DNA of 23,599 nt from a virus. Location of the stretch: the IMG/VR virus record IMGVR_UViG_3300031918_000852, positions 1 to 23,599 of that record; one strand, 5' to 3'. Of this stretch, positions 6,714 to 15,851 are shown in pieces; positions within the stretch are counted from its first letter, which is position 1; the number at the start of each line of letters is the position of its first letter. A program made the position numbers and the translations under genes. The notes beneath the pieces are model-generated. The model had not been told where the DNA came from and made no database searches. It worked only from the letters and a program-made list of their open reading frames with translations.

Positions 6714-8734
6714 TTCTCATAAACGTAGCTGGTCAAAACTGCTGGCTGATCCCGTACGCGCCTGGTGACGCGACGGCGCTACGGTTGAGCATGGGTATCC
6801 CGGTTGACGCCAAGCGCGGCCTGACCGGCAACGGGTCACGCCGCCCCGCCGCATTGGCACCGCGTTATACGTTCGAATATCGGGCGATGATGTTTCAGGC
6901 AGAGTTTGCGACGATGCGCACGGCCTCGTTGAGTGCGCAGGACGAGCCGATCCTTGCCCCGCTCTGGAATCACGCCTACCGGCCCGGCATCGACACGCCA
7001 ACCATCACGGCGGGGCTTGTGGTGGCCTACAAGAGCGACTGGTCAGCCTACGCCATCAATCCCGGCAGCTATGCCGGCTACGATTACGCTGCGCCGGTCA
7101 TCATGGGACGTTTTCACCAGCCCCCGCGTCTCGTGGCCTCAAAGGACGGCGTGGTGACGGCGGACATCATCATCGACGAAAACGCGCCGGTCAGCCAGAG
7201 CTTTGCCCCCGCTGCCGGTATCCTGCCTGCCGATACGACTTTCACGAACTCGGCAGGATACACCGCTCCCGTTTTCCCGTTCGTGCCTGACTGGTCGAAG
7301 CCGCCGACGCCCGGCACGGCCGTGACCGAGGTTGACCGCGCTGCGAATGGTCCGGGCCGCATTCCGCAGACGACTTTTTATCCGCAGGTTCCTGAGCAGA
7401 CTTACGCTGCAATTTTCTCCGGCTTTGGTTCCGCTGAGGCTGCGCAGTTCATGGCGTGGTGGATTCGCCGCTGTGGCGTGGCCGATGCGCACTGGGTTGC
7501 CACGTCGCAGTCCATGTGGCATCTCGCCAACACGGCGAGCGCAGGCGCAACCACGCTCACGCTCGCCCTCGATACGCCCGCACCTGCCATTGGCGCGAAT
7601 CTGGCGCTCTGTGGCGTCTCGTCGACGGAGTTCGTGCGCGTCACCGCCGTTGCTGGCGCCGTGCTCACGTTGGCCTCACCATTGGTCAACGCATGGTCCG
7701 CAGGCTCGATCACCTCACCTGCGATCCTTGCCAGGCATACCAACGATACTCTGGCGCTGGATTACACGCCTGCTGGTTGGGTTGCTTCCTGTCAGCTCTC
7801 GTGGCGCGAGGTGGCGGCAGAATATGCGGTCCCGGCAGGAGAGACGCGGGGAACGACGCTTGGCCGTCTTCCCGGTGCCGCGTGGTTCTTCCAAATCGAT
7901 CTCGATTACAACGGCGCGATTGTCAGCACCTACCTGACGAACTGGGAATCAGGTGCGACCATTGGTGGCCACGCATGGACCTATAACGACTGCACGTTCG
8001 ACAAGCTTATCCAGTCAATCGATCTCGAGGATGACAACTGCACGTTCACCATGCGCTGGTATGCCGGTTGCCCATGGGAAAACTGGCTGCCTGGTGTGTT
8101 GGCTGCACGCGGCTTCCTGACCATCAATCGCGCCGATGCTGATCCGTCCGGTGCGCTTTCAAACTTTGCTCCGATCTGGAAAGGCGAACTCAGCACTCCC
8201 GTTCCTGATGGTCCGAACCTCAACGTAAAAGTGCTGGGTGCCAACGCGCTCTTTGCGCGAAAAGGTCCGCGACAGGTGATGAGCACGACCTGTGGCACGA
8301 GTCTTTTCAAACCACGCTGCGGGCTTGCGCTGAGTGATTGGACGTTCAATGCGCTCATCGTTTCGGCAGTCGGTACCATCGTGACGATTGGCACGATCAC
8401 CCGCGCCAACGGCCAAGGAATGCCGTCAGGCTTTGGAGCCGCTGACTGGTTCGCTCTCGGTTGGATGGGGTGGACCGCATCAGGGCGTCCGCAGCGGTCT
8501 GGCGTGCTGACCTGCACGGCGCTGGCTTCCGGTCAGATCGTGCTGACGCTTGACCGCGCATGCGGCTTGAGCGCGGGCGCGAGTGTCACCGCGGCGCCGG
8601 GATGCGATCGGCAAGGATCGACCTGCCGAACAAATTTTAACAATTACCCGAATTTTCGCGGGTTCGAATACATGCCGGCGATCAGCCCGAGCTTCATCAT
8701 TCCGCAAACGACTCAAACGAGTGCCAAGAAATGA
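6710..8734 (+). CDS. Tail hub / distal tail protein with Phage_BR0599-type Fe-S Cys motif
   Basis: This is a 674-residue protein. The in-frame reading extends further upstream, but the ATG at 6710 is chosen because it overlaps the tape-measure stop (ATGA) and has GAGG 8 nt before it. It resembles tail hub proteins of the DUF2163 / Phage_BR0599 group (as in gene transfer agents). Four cysteines occur as C528-x8-C537 and C632-x6-C639. The second pair sits in the family-typical GCDRQGSTC...NFRGF context near the C-terminus. Lambda tail-tip protein L binds a [4Fe-4S] cluster with, as I recall, the same x8/x6 spacing, so metal binding is likely. Residues about 280-350 and 538-630 look like inserted beta domains. 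It would join the tube tip to the hydrolase and tip protein that follow. Confidence 0.75.
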   Translation: MILINVAGQNCWLIPYAPGDATALRLSMGIPVDAKRGLTGNGSRRPAALAPRYTFEYRAMMFQAEFATMRTASLSAQDEPILAPLWNHAYRPGIDTPTITAGLVVAYKSDWSAYAINPGSYAGYDYAAPVIMGRFHQPPRLVASKDGVVTADIIIDENAPVSQSFAPAAGILPADTTFTNSAGYTAPVFPFVPDWSKPPTPGTAVTEVDRAANGPGRIPQTTFYPQVPEQTYAAIFSGFGSAEAAQFMAWWIRRCGVADAHWVATSQSMWHLANTASAGATTLTLALDTPAPAIGANLALCGVSSTEFVRVTAVAGAVLTLASPLVNAWSAGSITSPAILARHTNDTLALDYTPAGWVASCQLSWREVAAEYAVPAGETRGTTLGRLPGAAWFFQIDLDYNGAIVSTYLTNWESGATIGGHAWTYNDCTFDKLIQSIDLEDDNCTFTMRWYAGCPWENWLPGVLAARGFLTINRADADPSGALSNFAPIWKGELSTPVPDGPNLNVKVLGANALFARKGPRQVMSTTCGTSLFKPRCGLALSDWTFNALIVSAVGTIVTIGTITRANGQGMPSGFGAADWFALGWMGWTASGRPQRSGVLTCTALASGQIVLTLDRACGLSAGASVTAAPGCDRQGSTCRTNFNNYPNFRGFEYMPAISPSFIIPQTTQTSAKK

Positions 8735-9135
8735 TCACTCCTGACCAACTAAACGCCATCGAGACTGCCGCGGCTGCCGCCGTTGGTGGCCCGGAAATGC
8801 GCTGCCAGGTGGCGATGGCTGACGTCTACAAGGAAGCCGGTCTGCTTCCGTCTGATCTCGAAATTCCGAACGGTAATCGCGATTGGGCCCGCGTGCAGGG
8901 GTGCAGTCTGATCACCCCGTGGGTTGAGGGCTGTGGCCATTTCGAGGAAGTCGCTGCACCGGCTCAACCGGGTGACCTGCTCGGCTTTCGCCTTGGTCGC
9001 ATTTTGCACCATGTAGCAATTCAGATTTCAGGCGGGCGACTGGTTCACGTCTTCGGTTCTCACGGCGTGCAGATTGCTGCATGCATCCCAGCCGAATGGG
9101 AAAAGCGTCTCGAAAAAATCTGGAGGCTAAAATGA
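8731..9135 (+). CDS. NlpC/P60-like tail-associated cell-wall hydrolase
   Basis: This 134-residue protein starts at an ATG overlapping the hub stop. The pattern fits a compact NlpC/P60 peptidase. A candidate nucleophile Cys25 lies in MRCQVAMADVYKEAG. The PGDLLGFR strand at about residues 80-87 is followed by H93/H94 in ILHHVAIQIS, and a third polar residue H106 is in GGRLVHVFGS. Proteins of this type in the tail-tip cluster cut peptide links in peptidoglycan during entry. It is slightly shorter than the usual 140-150 residues, and the Cys is not in the classic DCSG context. Which Cys acts (C25, C58 or C68) is inferred from order and spacing. Gene order (hub, hydrolase, small protein, tip protein) strongly supports the call. 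Confidence 0.75.
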   Translation: MITPDQLNAIETAAAAAVGGPEMRCQVAMADVYKEAGLLPSDLEIPNGNRDWARVQGCSLITPWVEGCGHFEEVAAPAQPGDLLGFRLGRILHHVAIQISGGRLVHVFGSHGVQIAACIPAEWEKRLEKIWRLK

Positions 9136-9317
9136 GCGCTGCAAAAGACCCGGTAAAAAAAGAGCTGCTTCCGTTCCAGCAAGAGTCTGTCGCGAGCAAT
9201 CAGCAGAGCATCCCGCTCCCTTACATGGCAGGCACACGCTTGATTGCTGTCCGGTGGATCAGTCCCGCGCTCGACGAAGTCATCATCGAAGTACCCGGAA
9301 ACGGGAAAAAAGGCTAA
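9132..9317 (+). CDS. Small tail-tip protein between hydrolase and J-like protein
   Basis: This 61-residue protein has its start fixed at ATG 9132, which overlaps the hydrolase stop and has a good SD (GGAGG at 9122-9126). The core reads IPLPYMAGTRLIAVRWISPA, followed by a strand DEVIIEVPGNGKKG. It has no membrane segment. Small proteins at this place occur in phages with the hub-hydrolase-tip arrangement and may correspond in position to lambda I, but I do not recognise a characterised family. Its conserved place and strong ribosome site suggest it is a real tip-assembly component. Confidence 0.6.
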   Translation: MSAAKDPVKKELLPFQQESVASNQQSIPLPYMAGTRLIAVRWISPALDEVIIEVPGNGKKG

Positions 9318-9320
9318 CCA

Positions 9321-12300
9321 ATGTCATCTTCATCCGGCGGCAAAGGCGGGTCATCCTCCAAGCAAAAGAATTACTACGGCACGATTGCCGGAGCGATTTG
9401 CTGGGGCCCGCTCGATTGGGTCTCTGCGATTATTTTCAATGGGAACTATCTTTGGCAGGGAAACCTGACGCTCACATCAGACGTAACGGATTTCACCGGC
9501 TCGCTGCTTGACCCGACGCTGGTCGCTCCGGGCGGGTATTTGAAGCTGTACCGCGGCACGGAGACTCAGCCGGCCGATCCATCGCTCACCGGCACTCCGA
9601 CCGATAGGGGAACCGTGAAGCTGGTCGGAAAGCATCTCTTCTTCGGGCAAGGAAGTGGTTCGGCTCCGAACATTCAGATCATCGGCGGGCGTCTGCCGCG
9701 TGTTCCAACGACCATCGTTGCCGCTGCCTCCAACATTGCCGACGACGGGCAGGTCAATCCGATTGCTGCCTACGCTGAATTCCTACTCGATGAGCGCGGT
9801 GGTGGCATCGCTGCTTCTCAGTTTGACGCGCCGTCGTGGCTGGCTGCGGCTGCCTGGTGCGCTCAGGATCAGGATCACCGCGACTACACTTTCTGTTCCC
9901 CACTAATAACCGAGCAGGTCGCCATTCGTGACATCAACAAACGCCTGCTTGGGCCGTTCAATGGCTACGTGCGATGGAATCCGGCAGGCTTGCTCACCTG
10001 CAACATTTACGAGTGGGGAGTTGATCCGGGAAACCTGCCGACGCTCGATGCGCAGGTTTGGACGAAAAAGCCTCAGTTTACACTTGGCGATTGGGTTGAT
10101 GTTCCAACCGAACTACTCGTCAGTTTCACTGACCGGGCTTACGAGTTTCAGGATAATTCTGTTTTGGTTCCAAACGCACGCGCCGCGCAGATTCGTCAGG
10201 TCGACGATCAACGGCGCATAGAACGCCCCGACGTCATGCGGGCGACGCAGGCTCACCGGCATGCTGCGGAGATGAACCGACGCCTCGGAAACCCGGCAGC
10301 GAATGCGCCAATCGATGTTCGCGAGCCGTTCGTTCGCTCGATTCGTGTTGGCGACAAGGTCAAGGTCGACACGGACCCGGAGCCAGGTGGCTCAGGCTTG
10401 GCGCAACTTTGCCAGGTGGTGAAGATCGAGCAGGACTGCACCGACGAAGCGACCATAACCGTCACTACCGACAATCTTCTTCCCGCAACTCTCTACAAGC
10501 CATCGTACCCCGCGCTGACGCCTGTCACTCAGGTGTCCCCGCCGATGGTGAACTTTATGGCGCTACCGTTGCCGCCCGTCTCGTTCGGATGGCCTCTTGC
10601 CGTTGGCATTCTGGCCACGCGGCCGAGTGCGGCCGTGGTCGGCATGGAAGTGTTTTTCAGCGATGCCCACGCAAACGCCTTTGACGCGATCGGTCAGCAA
10701 GTCGGCTTTGCCGTACGCGCTCAACTCTCAGGTGCGATCGGCACTGGCGACACAACGCTCTCGTTGATGGAAATCGACGGCCTTACAGCGCCCGATGCAA
10801 ACATCGCGGTCAACACGCCGGGCGGAAATCTCACAACGGCAAAAAACAACGCGCTTCTCGCCGTATTCGTTCAGCTCGATGGCAACGGGCGCGTCGCGCT
10901 CGACAGCGGTGGAAACCCGATCATGGAGTTCGCCTCTATCATCGACCGCACGTTTGTCTCTGGCGCGACGTTCAGCTATTCGGTTCTCCGCGGCAGACTC
11001 GACACACCTGCGCTCGCATGGGCCAACGGAGCGGCCGTTTGGATCGTGCCGTCGTCCAGCCTTGAGGCATGGCGTCCTGAGCTGCTTGGTTTTCTCTGCG
11101 GTTCTCCGGCATTCCTTCGCCTGGTCAGCTACACCTCGGCTGCCAGCGACGAAACAACGCCGGCCCCTGAGTGCAGCGTGAACGTGCTACCGACCAGTTC
11201 AGACATGTATCAACGCGGACTGGCTTCGACCGGCGCAGATGACGGTATCAAGCCCGATCCGGTGACGGCATTTTCTGCGACGGCAGGTCCGGGCATGATC
11301 ACGCTCAAGTGGACACCGCCAAGCAACACGCCGATTGCACTCACTCGGATTTACGAGAGCACGACAACGACGCGGCCAAACGGCCCGGTGTTGGCGGTCA
11401 CAGCTCCACAGGCTTATTGTTTCAGGTCGGGCTTGGACGATGGCGTTACGCTGCAATACTGGTTCGAAGTTCTTGGCAAGAATGGGCGCACGAGCGTCAT
11501 CGTTGGGCCCTACGCAGCAACGGCAGGCACACAGGTGCCGCAGGTGGTGACGGATGCGCTGAATGGCATCTCGAACACGCTGGCACGATCGCTGCAAGAC
11601 TCTGCGGACCATGCCGAAGCGATCACACAGGAAATCACAGATCGGTCGACAACCGATTCGGCATTGCTGCAATCAATCCAGCAACAGGCCACGGATTTCA
11701 TAGCGCTCGTTTCGCAGACTAAAACCGACACGCTGGCTGCCGCGGCGGGTGATGCGTCTTCAAAGGACACGGCTGTTGCTACCACGGCCGCGAATGCAAC
11801 CGCGGCTCTTGCGACGCGGACCTCTACACTTGAATCGACGGTTAACAATGCAACGACCGGGCTTGCCGCAACGGTGGCCCGTGTAGGCACCGTGGAGACC
11901 AACTACGCATCGGCCGATGCTGCACTCGCGACGCGTGCAACGAACCTTGAGACAACGGTAAATAATGGCACCACCGGACTGGCGGCCACTCGCTCGTCGC
12001 TGGCAACTACGCAAGCGGTTGTGGGCGACGCCAACAGCGGCTTGGTTAAGAACCAGACGACGCTTTCGAATCAGGTAAACGATGCGAACACTGGCTTGGC
12101 GAAGACGAAGCAGATCGCCGATACTGTCACGACGGTTGTGGGCGATGCGAATTCAGGGTTGGTTAAAACGACCAACACGCTATCGGCACAGATCAACACG
12201 CCAACCACCGGAATTGCAGCGGCCTTGGCGGCAGTGCAGACAACAGCTTCCGCGACGGCTACAGCCCTCTCAACCGAGACGACAAACCGCACGACGGCTG

Positions 12301-13403
12301 AATCGGTGATAAACACTGCACTCGGGCAAAAGGCCGCGCAGTCTATCGTCGACTCGCTGAGTTCTACCCTGACGACCTCGCTCGCTTCCTTTGCTCAGAC
12401 GATCGCGAACGTCATCGCCCAACAAGGCGATGTGAGTGGTTCGGTTCAGACGCTTGCCGACGCGTACGTCGATGCAGCAGGCAAGGCGATTACTCGGTGG
12501 GGCGTTCAGCTTACAGCCGGTAGCGATGGCAACATGGTGCAGACTGGCATCGAGGCTGTTGCCCAGAACGGGAAAGACCCCATCTCCGCGATTCGCATGC
12601 TGGCGAATATTTTCCAGCTCCGCAGTACGATCAACGGAACCGACGTGTCACCGTTCATCGTGGATAACGGCGTCGTCTATATGAACACCGCTATGATCGG
12701 AAGCGCGACGATCACGGATGCGATGATAGCGGCGCTCACCGTTGATAAACTACAGGGCGGGACAATCACCGGAAAGAATATCAATGTGACCGGTGGTGGC
12801 AGGATACTATTCGACAACGGCTCGGTCTGGAACGTGATCGGGACCGGATTTGGCTCAGCAAATCAGTTCGTCGAATGGTTTGGTCCGACGCAGAGCAGCA
12901 TCTCACTTTGCACTGAGGCAAACGCGATCAGCTACAAGAAGATTGATGGCTCGGCCTACTTCGGCGGTTCGTTGAGCGCAGGCCGCTTATTCAATTCGAT
13001 TTCGACAAGCGATCTCTCTGCAACCGCTCAGGTAATACTTGGACCATTCGGGACCAACGGAAACCAGAAAGCGGTGGTGCTTTCATACAATGTGACTGTT
13101 GATGTCGCCTCAGTAATAGCGACAAATGGCCAGGCTGCTACTGCCTCAGTTCAGCTCTGGAGATCGATCAACGGCGGTGCAGAAACTCTCGTTACGACAC
13201 TTTCGGCAACAGGAGCGTGGGCTGTTTATACCGTTCCGGGTGAGCAGGATTCCCGTCTCCATTTGGGCGGATCGGTAACCTTCACCGACACCGACACCTC
13301 GACATACAACAGGACGTATCGTGCGGTAATTACAGCGCGAAACCCTTCGTCTCTTCCAACGCAGGGCGGCACTCAGCGCATCACGATCACTTCAACCGAG
13401 TAA
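9321..13403 (+). CDS. Tail tip / host-specificity protein (lambda J-like)
   Basis: This 1360-residue protein is the largest in the window. After a Gly/Ser/Lys-rich start, residues about 15-400 look like the hub-binding domains of tip attachment proteins. Residues 400-640 contain inserted beta domains, and residues about 643-735 look like a fibronectin type III domain (VTAFSATAGPGMITLKWTPP). Residues about 747-1020 form an Ala/Thr-rich coiled-coil stalk with a repeated Gly-Leu motif. Residues about 1007-1153 (DVSGSVQTLADAYVDAAG; MIGSATITDAMIAAL) match the DUF1983-like central region of J proteins. The last 200 residues are a beta-rich terminal domain. It probably forms a trimer at the tail end. 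It starts 3 nt after the preceding stop (TAACCAATG). Confidence 0.82.
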   Translation: MSSSSGGKGGSSSKQKNYYGTIAGAICWGPLDWVSAIIFNGNYLWQGNLTLTSDVTDFTGSLLDPTLVAPGGYLKLYRGTETQPADPSLTGTPTDRGTVKLVGKHLFFGQGSGSAPNIQIIGGRLPRVPTTIVAAASNIADDGQVNPIAAYAEFLLDERGGGIAASQFDAPSWLAAAAWCAQDQDHRDYTFCSPLITEQVAIRDINKRLLGPFNGYVRWNPAGLLTCNIYEWGVDPGNLPTLDAQVWTKKPQFTLGDWVDVPTELLVSFTDRAYEFQDNSVLVPNARAAQIRQVDDQRRIERPDVMRATQAHRHAAEMNRRLGNPAANAPIDVREPFVRSIRVGDKVKVDTDPEPGGSGLAQLCQVVKIEQDCTDEATITVTTDNLLPATLYKPSYPALTPVTQVSPPMVNFMALPLPPVSFGWPLAVGILATRPSAAVVGMEVFFSDAHANAFDAIGQQVGFAVRAQLSGAIGTGDTTLSLMEIDGLTAPDANIAVNTPGGNLTTAKNNALLAVFVQLDGNGRVALDSGGNPIMEFASIIDRTFVSGATFSYSVLRGRLDTPALAWANGAAVWIVPSSSLEAWRPELLGFLCGSPAFLRLVSYTSAASDETTPAPECSVNVLPTSSDMYQRGLASTGADDGIKPDPVTAFSATAGPGMITLKWTPPSNTPIALTRIYESTTTTRPNGPVLAVTAPQAYCFRSGLDDGVTLQYWFEVLGKNGRTSVIVGPYAATAGTQVPQVVTDALNGISNTLARSLQDSADHAEAITQEITDRSTTDSALLQSIQQQATDFIALVSQTKTDTLAAAAGDASSKDTAVATTAANATAALATRTSTLESTVNNATTGLAATVARVGTVETNYASADAALATRATNLETTVNNGTTGLAATRSSLATTQAVVGDANSGLVKNQTTLSNQVNDANTGLAKTKQIADTVTTVVGDANSGLVKTTNTLSAQINTPTTGIAAALAAVQTTASATATALSTETTNRTTAESVINTALGQKAAQSIVDSLSSTLTTSLASFAQTIANVIAQQGDVSGSVQTLADAYVDAAGKAITRWGVQLTAGSDGNMVQTGIEAVAQNGKDPISAIRMLANIFQLRSTINGTDVSPFIVDNGVVYMNTAMIGSATITDAMIAALTVDKLQGGTITGKNINVTGGGRILFDNGSVWNVIGTGFGSANQFVEWFGPTQSSISLCTEANAISYKKIDGSAYFGGSLSAGRLFNSISTSDLSATAQVILGPFGTNGNQKAVVLSYNVTVDVASVIATNGQAATASVQLWRSINGGAETLVTTLSATGAWAVYTVPGEQDSRLHLGGSVTFTDTDTSTYNRTYRAVITARNPSSLPTQGGTQRITITSTE
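11844..12221 (+). repeat. Degenerate Gly-Leu motif repeats in the tip-protein stalk
   Basis: Six copies of a motif of the form (N/D)-x-(T/N)-(T/S)-G-(L/I) occur between residues about 842 and 970: NNATTGLAA, NNGTTGLAA, GDANSGLVK, NDANTGLAK, GDANSGLVK, NTPTTGIAA. The two GDANSGLVK copies use different codons, so the repeat is kept by protein selection and is not a recent DNA duplication. Confidence 0.7.
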
Positions 13404-13425
13404 CCAGTTTTCAACTACAATCACT

Positions 13426-14904
13426 ATGGCAATTCTACGCAAAGGTTTCAATTTGGACTTCGCCGCGATGGCGAAGCAACTCGGCGTTCTTAACGATCCA
13501 ATCGTCAGCTTCTCGCGTTCCACCGGCGCGACTCGCATCAATCCGCTGACTGGTGTCGTGGAGTCCGTCGCCGCCAACATTCCGCGCATCTGCGGCCGGC
13601 AGGAACTTTGGAAGGCTGGGTGTAAGAACCTGTGCCCGTATTCAAATGACTTCACAAACGCTGCATGGAATTTGAAGAGCCTTTCAACAGTCGTTGCTAC
13701 AAGCGATGGGACGCTGGTAACATTTCAACCGGGGGACTCCTATTTAGGGATGTTTGCTGCGCTTCAAGTCGGCAGTCCTTATACTATCTCAGCGAAGGTC
13801 AAATCGGTAAACGGATCGGCATATAACATCGTAATCGAACAAAACGGAAGTTCCTCTGGTTTACCTGTTACCGCGGATTGGACAACCATATCCTACACGC
13901 ATACGGCGGGGGCGGCACAGTATTGGGTTTTCCGCCCCGGTAGTGGAACGTCAGTGTTAATAAAAGACGTTCAGGTTGAACAATCAGCTGTTGCCACTAC
14001 CTACGAGCCAAACCCCGTTGTACTTCAGCCGGGGCTTTGCGTTGAAGGCGCTGCAACGAACCTCGCTTTCAAAATGTCCGCCAATTACTGGGGAGGGGCT
14101 CCCGGTTGGAATGTTGGTTTTACTACTGCCCCGGATGGAAGCGGGGAAGCCGTTCGGGGTTCTTATGTTGGTAGCTATATCTACAATGTACTAACCAATG
14201 CCCCGACCAAATTTGTCTTTAGCTTTTGGGCCAAAGCGCCGGTTAACGGAACGACCGTTAATATGGAAGCCGGGTACACGATGAGAACCCTAACACTTAC
14301 GACCGAGTGGCGGCGCTACTTCCTCGTGGAAAACAACGCAACCCCGCGCGGGTATGTGTTTATAAGCGGGCCAAGTGCTGAAATCCACTTGTGGGGACCG
14401 CAGGTTGAAGCCAACGCGGAGGTTCCAACTGCATACATACCCACCGCAGGCGCAGCCGTAACCCGAGCTGCGGAAATTGCTAGCGTTGATGTATCCAAAA
14501 TTTGGAATCCGAACGAAGGCACAATTGTTTGTGAGGCTGACTTTGGGCCGGTTGGACCTGATAGGAAAATGGCATACTGCCCAATGGACTACCAGTTTAG
14601 CCCGATGGAGCGTGTTCCCGACACTGGGAACCAAGTTGTAGTTGCTGGCTGGTGGTTAGATTTTGGGGTGCTCACAAGGGCAAAAATAGCACAAGCAGTT
14701 AAACCGACTGAAATCCGTGCGGCTGGAAACGGAGGAAGTATAGTCAACCGGGTTGCTTCATACGGTCCATTGACGGTGACGAGTATAATTTTAGGAGCCG
14801 GTTCGAATGGCAACTGCCCGCTCAACGGCACTATTCAGCGTGTCGCATATCTCACATACGCATTGGACGACTATACCCTCAAATCAGCTTCAATCGTTAG
14901 CTAA
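13426..14904 (+). CDS. Receptor-binding / tail fibre protein with duplicated CBM-like domains
   Basis: This 492-residue protein has a short N-terminal part (1-60), typical of tip-attached fibres, with VSFSRSTGATRINPLTGVV. Two consecutive jelly-roll-like domains follow, residues about 66-196 and 202-345. Each ends in a matching signature (DVQVEQSAVATTYEPN and PQVEANAEVPTAYIPT), which points to internal duplication. Residues 350-492 resemble a LamG/concanavalin-type domain (SKIWNPNEGTIVCEADF). Such modules bind carbohydrate, so surface polysaccharide is the likely target. From about 13,650 to 14,880 the DNA is visibly more AT-rich than its neighbours, suggesting exchange of the binding part. 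The start has no SD and lies 22 nt after the tip-protein stop. Confidence 0.65.
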   Translation: MAILRKGFNLDFAAMAKQLGVLNDPIVSFSRSTGATRINPLTGVVESVAANIPRICGRQELWKAGCKNLCPYSNDFTNAAWNLKSLSTVVATSDGTLVTFQPGDSYLGMFAALQVGSPYTISAKVKSVNGSAYNIVIEQNGSSSGLPVTADWTTISYTHTAGAAQYWVFRPGSGTSVLIKDVQVEQSAVATTYEPNPVVLQPGLCVEGAATNLAFKMSANYWGGAPGWNVGFTTAPDGSGEAVRGSYVGSYIYNVLTNAPTKFVFSFWAKAPVNGTTVNMEAGYTMRTLTLTTEWRRYFLVENNATPRGYVFISGPSAEIHLWGPQVEANAEVPTAYIPTAGAAVTRAAEIASVDVSKIWNPNEGTIVCEADFGPVGPDRKMAYCPMDYQFSPMERVPDTGNQVVVAGWWLDFGVLTRAKIAQAVKPTEIRAAGNGGSIVNRVASYGPLTVTSIILGAGSNGNCPLNGTIQRVAYLTYALDDYTLKSASIVS

Positions 14905-14913
14905 CCATCTCCC

Positions 14914-15267
14914 ATGAACGAAACAAATAAACTCTACCTCAAGACAACAAGCAGCCTTGCCCTTTTGCTCGACCTGCTCGAAATCGGTCTCGCGTCCATC
15001 GGCCCCGAAAATCTAGCAGTGACGCTCAAGCCAGGCGTCAACGTGCATTACATCGGGCGCATGGTGAAGACACCTGCTGTGCTCGATGTGACGAAGTTCC
15101 CGCCTGTGGAGACGACGCCCGCCGAATACTACGCCGATGAACGGGCGAACGTGCTGCTTGCTGGCGACAGCGTCGGCGAACTGCGCAGCGCGTTCGACAA
15201 TGCAGCGTTTAAACACGGCACGGAAATTCTTCCAGAGCCCGAAAACCCGAAAGCGGTTTGGGCATGA
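14914..15267 (+). CDS. Hypothetical phage protein of the distal tail region
   Basis: This 117-residue protein starts 9 nt after the fibre gene without an SD. The first 30 residues form a Leu-rich amphipathic helix (SLALLLDLLEIGLASIG), too interrupted for a clear membrane segment. A beta-type stretch (VNVHYIGRMVKTPAVLDVT) and an acidic helical C-terminus follow. I do not recognise it. Its stop overlaps the start of the next gene (ATGA at 15264-15267), so the two are probably made together. It could be a fibre assembly chaperone or a small structural protein, but the sequence does not decide this. Confidence 0.5.
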   Translation: MNETNKLYLKTTSSLALLLDLLEIGLASIGPENLAVTLKPGVNVHYIGRMVKTPAVLDVTKFPPVETTPAEYYADERANVLLAGDSVGELRSAFDNAAFKHGTEILPEPENPKAVWA

Positions 15268-15851
15268 TCGCCTCGACTCGCATCGACGTGAACCTGACCG
15301 GAGCGTACGGTCAGGGCGGTGTCAATTTCGACAACTGCGATCTATCGGCAAACGATGGCCGCGAGTATTCGACGCTGCTCAAGGTGTCGCACTGCAAGGA
15401 CGTGTCGGGCGAAGGCCTCGACATCCCTCAGGGCAACGAGAACGCCGCAGACATCGACGTGTGCAAGGACGTGTCACTGCACGGCGTGTTCGGCACTGCC
15501 GGCGTCCTCGGCGACCAGGTCATCACGGTCAAAGGCGGTTGCCGCCGTGTCCATCTCTCCGGCCTGATCAGAACGCTCACGACGCGGCGCAAGGCCCATG
15601 TGCAGGTCGGAAACTGGATGGATCAGTCCTACAGCCTCACGCGTGACGTGCTGCTCGATTTCAAACGGACTGACAATGGGCCGGTGTACGTCGCGATCGG
15701 CTGGGCCGTGCCGTTCACGGTTCAGCTGCGCGGCGACTGTCGGCTTCTCGTCTGGGAGTCGGTCAAGCTCAAGGCCTACGTGCTCGCCAAATTCGCAATA
15801 CGGGCCGTTCTCCGCATACCGAAGGGCACGAAGGGGCCTGCATGGTTCTGA
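15264..15851 (+). CDS. Beta-helix-like distal tail protein
   Basis: This 195-residue protein has its start placed at ATG 15264, overlapping the previous stop; an upstream in-frame TTG is less likely. Residues about 10-100 show short strands separated by turns with recurring polar ends: VNFDNCDLSANDG, LLKVSHCKDVSGEG, IDVCKDVSLHGVFG, QVITVKGGCRRVHLSG. This pattern is characteristic of right-handed parallel beta-helices. Phage proteins of that fold bind or cleave surface glycans, or act as spikes. No catalytic triad can be assigned. The C-terminal 70 residues are a different, basic domain. It is the last + strand gene of the tail operon. Confidence 0.5.
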   Translation: MIASTRIDVNLTGAYGQGGVNFDNCDLSANDGREYSTLLKVSHCKDVSGEGLDIPQGNENAADIDVCKDVSLHGVFGTAGVLGDQVITVKGGCRRVHLSGLIRTLTTRRKAHVQVGNWMDQSYSLTRDVLLDFKRTDNGPVYVAIGWAVPFTVQLRGDCRLLVWESVKLKAYVLAKFAIRAVLRIPKGTKGPAWF

